DNA of 64,000 nt, from positions 992,001 to 1,056,000 of the forward strand of contig CP131612.1 of assembly GCA_030686115.1 (NCBI GenBank), in the 5' to 3' direction. The position numbers were made by a program, and so were the translations under genes. The DNA is from Psychrobacter cibarius. Lineage in GTDB: Bacteria > Pseudomonadota > Gammaproteobacteria > Pseudomonadales > Moraxellaceae. Positions 57,702 through 64,000 of this stretch are shown one piece after another (position 1 is the first letter of the stretch; every line of letters starts with the position of its first letter). The notes beneath the pieces were generated by a model, which worked only from the letters and a program-made list of their open reading frames with translations, did not search any database and was not told the origin of the DNA.

Positions 57702-58988
57702 TTATAGCCCAGCGATTTTACTTTCGCCATCTTCACGATCCAGACCAAATGCGGTATGTAGTGATTTAACGGCTTTTTCTAAATACTGTTCTTGGATAAG
57801 GACAGACACTTTGATTTCGCTGGTTGATATCATTTGAATATTGATATTGTTTTCAGCAAGGGTTTGGAACATGAGGCTCGCAACACCAGCATGAGAGCGC
57901 ATGCCGACGCCGACTAAAGAGACTTTAACGACTTCATCATTAGCCAATATCTCTTTAGCACCAATCTCATCTTTGACTTCGTTTTCTAGTACTTTCATGG
58001 TTTTGTCCATGTCAGTACGGTTGACAGTAAAAGTAAAGTCGGTGGTGCCGTTGGTAGAGAGGTTTTGCACTATCATATCAATTTCAATATTGGCACGACC
58101 GATAGGGCTGAGAATAGCAGAGGCAATACCAGGATGATCAGGTACACCGCGCACGACTATTTTTGCTTCGTCTCGATTAAAAGCGATACCTGAGATGATT
58201 GCCTGTTCCATATTGTCTCCTTCGTCTATCGTAATTAGGGTGCCGACATTGTCTTGAAATTCTTGGTCGAAGCTACCATCGTTGTTTTCATCAAAGCTAG
58301 ATAATACGCGCAGTGGTACACCATATTTACCGGCGAATTCTACCGAACGAATCTGTAAAATCTTAGAGCCAAGACTTGCCATCTCCAGCATTTCTTCAAA
58401 GGTGATTTTTTCAAGTTTCTTGGCTTTTGAGGTTACACGAGGGTCAGTGGTATAAACGCCATCAACATCGGTATAAATCTGACATTCATCAGCACCCAAG
58501 GCAGCAGCAATAGCGACACCTGTGGTATCAGAACCACCGCGCCCTAATGTGGTCGCGTTGCCTTCGTCATCAATACCTTGAAAGCCTGCGACGATAACGA
58601 CATTGCCTGCATCAAGTTGCTCACGGATATTTTTGTCATCAATGCTTTCGATACGGGCTTTATTGTGGGCATTGTCCGTTTTAATCGCTACTTGACGACC
58701 AGTAAATGAACGAGCGCCTACACCAAGCTCTTTAATCGCCATAGCAAGCAATGAAATCGATACTTGCTCACCGGTTGAGACCATTTGGTCGTATTCACGG
58801 GGATCAGGCTGAGTGCTAATTTGGCGTGCTAGATCAATCAAACGGTTGGTTTCGCCGCTCATGGCAGAGACCACAACAACTATTTGATGACCGTTGTCAT
58901 GCCAGCGTTTGACTCGTTTGGCGACGTTTTTGATGCGGTCGATACTGCCCATCGAGGTGCCGCCGTATTTCTGTACTATTAACGCCAT
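57702..58988 (-). CDS. lysC: Aspartate kinase
   Basis: Aspartate kinase makes aspartyl phosphate for lysine, threonine and methionine. The amino-acid kinase signature VQKYGGTSMGS is at the N-terminus, and LGRGGSDTTGVAIAAALGADECQIYTDVDGVYTTDPR follows. Two C-terminal ACT domains (about 265-428) suggest lysine/threonine feedback. The 428-aa length and single-function form match the Pseudomonas type. It is separate from alaS by 325 bases. Confidence 0.96.
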   Translation of the reverse strand: MALIVQKYGGTSMGSIDRIKNVAKRVKRWHDNGHQIVVVVSAMSGETNRLIDLARQISTQPDPREYDQMVSTGEQVSISLLAMAIKELGVGARSFTGRQVAIKTDNAHNKARIESIDDKNIREQLDAGNVVIVAGFQGIDDEGNATTLGRGGSDTTGVAIAAALGADECQIYTDVDGVYTTDPRVTSKAKKLEKITFEEMLEMASLGSKILQIRSVEFAGKYGVPLRVLSSFDENNDGSFDQEFQDNVGTLITIDEGDNMEQAIISGIAFNRDEAKIVVRGVPDHPGIASAILSPIGRANIEIDMIVQNLSTNGTTDFTFTVNRTDMDKTMKVLENEVKDEIGAKEILANDEVVKVSLVGVGMRSHAGVASLMFQTLAENNINIQMISTSEIKVSVLIQEQYLEKAVKSLHTAFGLDREDGESKIAGL

Positions 58989-59313
58989 AAAAATCTACCT
59001 ATTATTCATTAATGGCCTTTTATTATCATCAATGAGAGCCAATATGCGGATGTGACGCTCAATCAATGCTTGTATAGATAAAGCCGTATTATAAGAATTG
59101 CGCCCATGCTTTTTGTTTATGTATTCAGTAGTGCTGACTAGGTAATGCACGCACGATGCATATAAACGTTGACCTTTATATCATATCTACGTCACAACGT
59201 TAAGTGCTCGTAGCGCTTAGATACATGGCGATTGGTTATGACCGTTATAACCAATCGCGTATCTTATGCGTAGTAGACCTAAGTGATGCTCTGTATTCAT
59301 GTCTTTTTTAGGA
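58989..59313. other. Intergenic region alaS-lysC
   Basis: Contains the strong hairpin at 59216-59263 and otherwise nothing recognisable. I looked for a lysine riboswitch-like leader before lysC and cannot claim one. Confidence 0.5.
59216..59263. repeat. Long hairpin downstream of alaS
   Basis: A perfect 12-bp stem GCGATTGGTTAT/ATAACCAATCGC (59228-59239 with 59247-59258) is extended by five more pairs (GATAC/GTATC) beyond a bulge. It starts 55 bases after the alaS stop. No T tract follows on the minus strand. Confidence 0.75.
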
Positions 59314-61986
59314 CTAGCTAAGCTGAGTTTCAATCCAAGCAGGTAGGGCGTTGATAACTGCGGTACTGTTGGCAGACTTTGGCGCGCCGCCTTGTGCGTA
59401 ATCTGGCTTACCACCCCCTTTACCGCCCAGCTCACCTGCCAAATGACGAATGATATCACCAGCTTTTACTTTCGCAGTCACAGACTTTGCCACGCTTGCG
59501 GCTAAGGCTAACTGTTCGTCTTTATCACCAATTAATATAATCACGCTATCAGGAAGTTTAGATTTAATATCATCCATCAATGTGCGAATAGATTTGCCGT
59601 CGATACCGCTTAAGGTACTGATAAGCACGGGCGTGCCTGCGATGGTCTGTACTTCATCGAGTAAATTGGCTGCTTGGGCTCTAGCGATTTTTTGCTCTAG
59701 ACGCTCTAATTGTTTCTCAAGTTCGCGCTGCTTATCCGCCATGGTACGCACACGCTGTGCCACTTCAGGACGTTTTACTTTTAGCTGACTGGCAAGCTCG
59801 CTCAGCTGCTGCTCACTTTGCTGAATGTTTTTAATTGCATTCATGCCAGTGACCGCTTCAATACGGCGGATGCCAGCAGCAATACCTGATTCGCTGGTAA
59901 TTTTTAGCACACCAATATCACCAGTACGTTTAACGTGCAAACCACCACAAAGCTCAATAGAGAAGGGCTTGCGCTGACCATCGACAATACTGTCAGTGCC
60001 CATGGTTAAGACGCGAACGTCACTGCCATATTTTTCGCCAAACAATGCCATAGCGCCTTGTTTCATCGCTTCGTCAATAGACATATTCTCGATGCGAGCA
60101 GGGGTGTTGGCTTGAATTTGCTCATTGACTAAGCGTTCGATACGCGTAATATCAGCAGTGCTGACGGGCTTATCATATGAGAAGTCAAAGCGTAAGACTT
60201 CGCTTGATACTAGCGAGCCTTTTTGCGTGACCGCGTCGCCCAATACTTCTCTTAATGCGGCATGCAATAGATGCGTGGCAGAGTGGTTTTTGGCACTGGC
60301 TGCGCGAATACTCGACAAGACTTGCGCATCGCCAGTTTGTTTGGTGTTAATGTCACCCATGGTCACGACACCATAATGGATGATGGCTTGACCAGATTTT
60401 TTGGTATCTTGCACTTCAAAAACGCCAGTCGCGGTGCGGATTTCGCCAAGCTCACCAACTTGACCACCACCTTCAGCATAAAACGGTGTACGGTCAAGTA
60501 CCACGACGCCTTCCATGCCCTCAGCTAAGCTATCGGCTGGACTGCCATCTTGATACAGCGCATCAATCGTGACGCCTTCTTCTGCAAGCTGCTCATAACC
60601 GATAAAGGTGGTTGGGTTTTCTACTTGAATGACACTACTATAATCGACGTCAAATTTGCCAGCATCACGCGCACGCTCACGTTGCGCTTGCATATGCTCA
60701 TCAAATTCAGCTTCATCAATCACAATACCGCGCTCACGAGTGATATCCGCAGTCAAATCGACCGGGAAACCATAAGTATCGTACAGTTTAAATGCGGCTT
60801 CCCCAGATAGCGTGTCGCCATCTTTTAGACCTTCCAGCTCACTGGCAAGTAGACGTAAGCCTTGTGCCAAAGTTTTGGCAAACTGTGCTTCTTCTTTTTG
60901 AATAGCATTTTCGATGACGCTTTGTTTGTCTTTTAGCTCAGGGTAGGCGGTGCCCATCTCAGCAACCAACGGCGCGACCATTTTATAAAAGAAATCGCTA
61001 TCTGCACCAAGTTTATTACCATGACGTACTGCACGGCGGATAACACGGCGCAGTACATAACCACGACCTTCGTTGCTTGGAGTAACGCCATCAGCAATCA
61101 AAAATGAAACAGCGCGAATATGGTCAGCGATGACTTTTAATGACGATTGTTGCTGGTTTTCAATCTCTAAAATCTCAGCCGCCGCATCCATCAAATGTAC
61201 AAATAAATCTATCTCGTAGTTGCCATGGACACCTTGCATGATGGCGCTGATACGCTCAAGTCCCATGCCAGTATCTACGCTTGGCGCTGGTAGCGGCAGC
61301 ATAGAGCCGTCTTTTTGACGATTAAACTGCATAAACACACAGTTCCAAATCTCGATATAACGGTCACCATCTTCTTCAGGTGTGCCCGGTAGACCGCCTT
61401 CGATATCAGCACCATGGTCATAAAAGACTTCGGTACAAGGACCACAAGGACCGGTATCGCCCATCGTCCAAAAGTTGTCTGAGGCGTAAGGCGCACCTTT
61501 ATTATCGCCGATACGGATAATGCGCTCGCTTGGGATGCCGATGTCTTTATGCCAAATATCAAAGGCTTCGTCGTCAGTCTCATAAATGGTCACATACAAG
61601 CGGTTTTTATCGATTGCTAGCCATTCATCTGAGGTCAAAAACTCCCAAATATAGCCAATACCGGCTTGCTTAAAGTAGTCACCAAAAGAGAAATTACCGA
61701 GCATTTCAAAAAACGTATGATGACGTGCGGTATAGCCAACATTGTCCAAATCATTATGCTTGCCGCCCGCACGCACGCACTTTTGCGACGTCACTGCACG
61801 CGTATAATCACGTGGCTCCATACCCAAAAACGTTTCTTTAAATTGATTCATACCGGCATTGGTAAATAGCAATGTCGGGTCATTGTGTGGAATCAAACTC
61901 GATGAGGCGACGGGGGTGTGCTGCTTGCTTATGAAAAAATCGATAAAAGCTTGACGAATATCGGCTGAGCGAAATGGCTGGCTCAC
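59314..61986 (-). CDS. alaS: Alanyl-tRNA synthetase
   Basis: AlaRS charges tRNA-Ala. The class II core is at the N-terminus ([40 protein letters not shown]). The editing-domain zinc site [11 protein letters not shown] and CGGLHV is present, as is the C-terminal C-Ala domain ([13 protein letters not shown]). At 890 aa it is normal. The start codon is GTG, with AAGGAG 6 bases upstream. Transcribed alone, upstream of lysC. Confidence 0.97.
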   Translation of the reverse strand: MSQPFRSADIRQAFIDFFISKQHTPVASSSLIPHNDPTLLFTNAGMNQFKETFLGMEPRDYTRAVTSQKCVRAGGKHNDLDNVGYTARHHTFFEMLGNFSFGDYFKQAGIGYIWEFLTSDEWLAIDKNRLYVTIYETDDEAFDIWHKDIGIPSERIIRIGDNKGAPYASDNFWTMGDTGPCGPCTEVFYDHGADIEGGLPGTPEEDGDRYIEIWNCVFMQFNRQKDGSMLPLPAPSVDTGMGLERISAIMQGVHGNYEIDLFVHLMDAAAEILEIENQQQSSLKVIADHIRAVSFLIADGVTPSNEGRGYVLRRVIRRAVRHGNKLGADSDFFYKMVAPLVAEMGTAYPELKDKQSVIENAIQKEEAQFAKTLAQGLRLLASELEGLKDGDTLSGEAAFKLYDTYGFPVDLTADITRERGIVIDEAEFDEHMQAQRERARDAGKFDVDYSSVIQVENPTTFIGYEQLAEEGVTIDALYQDGSPADSLAEGMEGVVVLDRTPFYAEGGGQVGELGEIRTATGVFEVQDTKKSGQAIIHYGVVTMGDINTKQTGDAQVLSSIRAASAKNHSATHLLHAALREVLGDAVTQKGSLVSSEVLRFDFSYDKPVSTADITRIERLVNEQIQANTPARIENMSIDEAMKQGAMALFGEKYGSDVRVLTMGTDSIVDGQRKPFSIELCGGLHVKRTGDIGVLKITSESGIAAGIRRIEAVTGMNAIKNIQQSEQQLSELASQLKVKRPEVAQRVRTMADKQRELEKQLERLEQKIARAQAANLLDEVQTIAGTPVLISTLSGIDGKSIRTLMDDIKSKLPDSVIILIGDKDEQLALAASVAKSVTAKVKAGDIIRHLAGELGGKGGGKPDYAQGGAPKSANSTAVINALPAWIETQLS

Positions 61987-62148
61987 AGCGGCTCCTTACT
62001 GGCGAATAGAATTGAGTAAAATAATTTTGCAAACGATTTTAGCACAAACGCCCAAGCTCTTGGTACAAGAGTTACAACGGCTAGGTTATTCTGCGCATGT
62101 AGATGCTCGATGGATTTTTAGCGCATCAAAGCCAGTTGGTCAAAAAAG

Positions 62149-63918
62149 CTAATTGGTCAAAATCGCCGCATCAGTCTCGTCCAGTTTATCTTGTATCAAT
62201 GGATTGGACTCAATGACTTGTACTGGCAAGTAGCGTAGCTGTAGCTTAATGGGTAGATACTCAGGGAAATTCTCTGCCATATCTTCAGTAATGACGGTTT
62301 CAATTTGCCGTACATCGTATGAGGTAGGCGTCGTCTCTCCGCGAATGACCGCACGTACGACTTTATTTTCTTCTGAGGTATCAAATTGCGTATTGGTCAG
62401 CACGTTGCCTTTGTCGATAAAGTAGCTATTGATGGCTTCTTTGACGCTACTCTCAAAAACCTGTTGTTTGGCATTGGTTTGTAGGTTGATGGTCAAATAT
62501 GTCCCTAAGCCACCTAACAATAATAACGTCACCGCATTACGGCGTAAAAAAGTCAAATAGGTGCTGGATTTATAATCGTCATCGACCAAACGGCGAAAGC
62601 CTAATAACCAAAGTACTAAAGCATTGGTAAACTGGATAGCAATAATATTGGTTAGCGCCAGTAGCAGTGCCCCAAGTCCAAGCTGCGTCTCGCCATTGGC
62701 AAATAATATCCCACTCGCGGCAAGAGGTGGCACCAATGCAGTGGCTACCGCCACGCCGACCACTGCCACTGATAGGTGCGGTGAAACCATCGCGTAAGCG
62801 CCAGCAGTACCACCCGCTAGAGCAATCATTAAATCCATCGAGGTTGGCTGAGTGCGCGATAATATCTCTGCGGTCAGTGGCTGATCTTTGTGTAACCAGC
62901 CGACGATAAAACCAACCAATACCACTAAGGACACACCAACGATAACCGTAATCAGTGATTTACGTAGCAATGGCATACGATGATCAATAATCGCTAACGC
63001 TATGCCAGTAATGGGGCCTAACATCATGGCAACCAACATGGCGCCAATGACGACGGCAGCTGAATTGGTCACTAACCCATAACTGGCGATGATGGCAGAA
63101 AGTATATTCATAATGAAATACATTTTGCTAGGCAGAGCGTTGGCCTCGATTCTGACCCGTACTTCTGGATAGTCTACCTTTTGATTGCTAAATTGCTCGG
63201 CAACAAATTGCTTATAAGACTCGAGCTTGGCTTCCTTTTTTTCTTTAATCTCGTCTTCTAGTTCTTCCTGATTATCGACTTTATCTTTTACAGTATTTTT
63301 TACGACAGTGTCATTATTTTTAGGCGTGTCTGGCTGTTTATCAATTGAGGACGGTTTTGTGTTGTCACTATTTGCTTTGCTTTCTTGCTGAGGGCTATCA
63401 GCGATAGGATAAGTGCACTGTGCATCAGCGGGGGCAATACCCTCTACCGTTACCTCAGCGTCAGCATCTTTTTGAGACGTTTGCTCGGAAGCGTTATCTT
63501 CTTCTGCTTGAGCATGTTCTGCTGATGCATTTTCTAGATTTTTATGATTGGGCGCTGTTGTGGATTTTAACGATTCATTGGATAGTGGTGTCTCAAGCCC
63601 AGTTATTTCAAGTTTAGTTATTTCAGACTCATTGTTGGGCTTGGCGGTTTCTAACGTTGCCACTACCTCGTCAGCACCAATGGACTTTATCGCTATCGTT
63701 GTTTCAGGAGGCTGCGCACAAGCCATATCCTCGCCACAGTCATTGTCATCACGAGTCTCTGAGCTTTTTGAAGACTCAGTATGTTCAACAGTGCTATCTA
63801 GTACAGAGCTATCATCTGCGTCAGTTAGCACCAATTTTTTGTCTGGATAATTGGCCGTGCTTGAGGCATCTTTTATAACTGAAGAATCATTAGAGGGTTT
63901 GTTTTCAGGTGAGGTCAT
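62149..63918 (-). CDS. DUF389 membrane protein with long acidic N-terminus
   Basis: The C-terminal two thirds form the DUF389 membrane domain with six or more helices: SKMYFIMNILSAIIASYGL, SAAVVIGAMLVAMMLGPITGIALAI, VSPHLSVAVVGVAVATALVPPLAASGI and ALLLALTNIIAIQF. The function is unknown. Residues 1-220 are unusual: low-complexity, Ser/Asp/Glu/Lys-rich and probably disordered. ATG 63918 has a purine-rich AAGAAAG upstream; ATG 63954 would add 12 residues. The gene is divergent from the start of a new + gene at the edge. Confidence 0.87.
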   Translation of the reverse strand: MTSPENKPSNDSSVIKDASSTANYPDKKLVLTDADDSSVLDSTVEHTESSKSSETRDDNDCGEDMACAQPPETTIAIKSIGADEVVATLETAKPNNESEITKLEITGLETPLSNESLKSTTAPNHKNLENASAEHAQAEEDNASEQTSQKDADAEVTVEGIAPADAQCTYPIADSPQQESKANSDNTKPSSIDKQPDTPKNNDTVVKNTVKDKVDNQEELEDEIKEKKEAKLESYKQFVAEQFSNQKVDYPEVRVRIEANALPSKMYFIMNILSAIIASYGLVTNSAAVVIGAMLVAMMLGPITGIALAIIDHRMPLLRKSLITVIVGVSLVVLVGFIVGWLHKDQPLTAEILSRTQPTSMDLMIALAGGTAGAYAMVSPHLSVAVVGVAVATALVPPLAASGILFANGETQLGLGALLLALTNIIAIQFTNALVLWLLGFRRLVDDDYKSSTYLTFLRRNAVTLLLLGGLGTYLTINLQTNAKQQVFESSVKEAINSYFIDKGNVLTNTQFDTSEENKVVRAVIRGETTPTSYDVRQIETVITEDMAENFPEYLPIKLQLRYLPVQVIESNPLIQDKLDETDAAILTN

Positions 63919-63982
63919 GGCAGATGGCTTTCTTAAAAAGTAAAAGAAAGACATTATTGTAATGATAAAAAGAGGACAACGT

Positions 63983-64000
63983 ATGGGTTTTTTACGACTA
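63983..64000 (+). CDS. Start of an unknown gene cut by the window edge
   Basis: AGAGG at 63971-63975 lies 7 bases before an ATG (63983), and the frame reads MGFLRL to the edge. Only six codons are seen, so nothing can be said about the product. Confidence 0.35.

Noticed and set aside
58989..59313. Possible lysine riboswitch before lysC
   Set aside because: I could not see the conserved core elements; the gap before lysC has only an alaS-side hairpin.

Overview
The window looks like a chromosomal core segment of a Moraxellaceae gammaproteobacterium, most probably Psychrobacter. The evidence is the AT-leaning composition, the protein style, the rpsA-ihfB-lapA-pyrF block, the isc cluster order, an Acinetobacter/Psychrobacter-type MutT-ThiE fusion, the long 478-residue GAPDH, the CyaB-type cyclase and the DUF389 protein. 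Nearly every gene is housekeeping. I saw no phage, plasmid, restriction, CRISPR or toxin-antitoxin module, no rRNA, and no tRNA I could recognise by eye.

Layout, left to right. 1-2.4 kb: the 3' end of a MutT/ThiE-type gene, then a Blc-type lipocalin with an odd long N-terminal open frame. 2.6-10.4 kb (+): GAPDH, obgE, proB, hemE, argC and a membrane-anchored coiled-coil protein. 10.5-14.3 kb (+): clpS and clpA, split by 0.7 kb of empty AT-rich DNA. 14.4-20.8 kb (+): ung-tadA, cmk, rpsA, ihfB, lapA and pyrF. 20.8-22.7 kb: a metallophosphoesterase and a histidine phosphatase. Then rpsT (-) and a 0.74 kb gap holding a 200-bp MITE-like element. 23.8-31.7 kb (+): an SDR-like protein, rraA, mfd, a HIT protein and a class III adenylate cyclase.

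31.8-38.3 kb (-): a complete isc cluster iscR-iscS-iscU-iscA-hscB-hscA-fdx. It has a readable sigma70 promoter overlapped by a type-1 IscR-like site, a triple 15-bp tandem repeat between iscS and iscU, and a terminator-like hairpin between iscU and iscA. 38.6-44.6 kb: a UbiJ-like tail-anchored protein (-), hup and ppiD (+), purH and fis (-). 44.8-50.7 kb (-): a DUF3426 zinc-ribbon protein, prmA, a TPR lipoprotein and mrcB. 51.2-54 kb (+): a CcoI/FixI-type copper ATPase with a large insertion. 54.1-64 kb: a BI-1/YccA protein (-), nadK and a YeaC-like protein (+), hopJ-like, csrA, lysC, alaS and a DUF389 protein (-), and the first codons of a new + gene at the right edge.

Many transcription units end in hairpins with U tracts, several of them shared by convergent genes, so operon limits are fairly clear. 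I did not find a convincing new biological system. The points most worth a second look are regulatory or structural: the MITE-like element, the isc operon signals, hairpins close upstream of purH and hemE, the structured rpsA leader, and unusual insertions or extensions in the CcoI, ClpA, lipocalin, DUF389 and UbiJ-like proteins.
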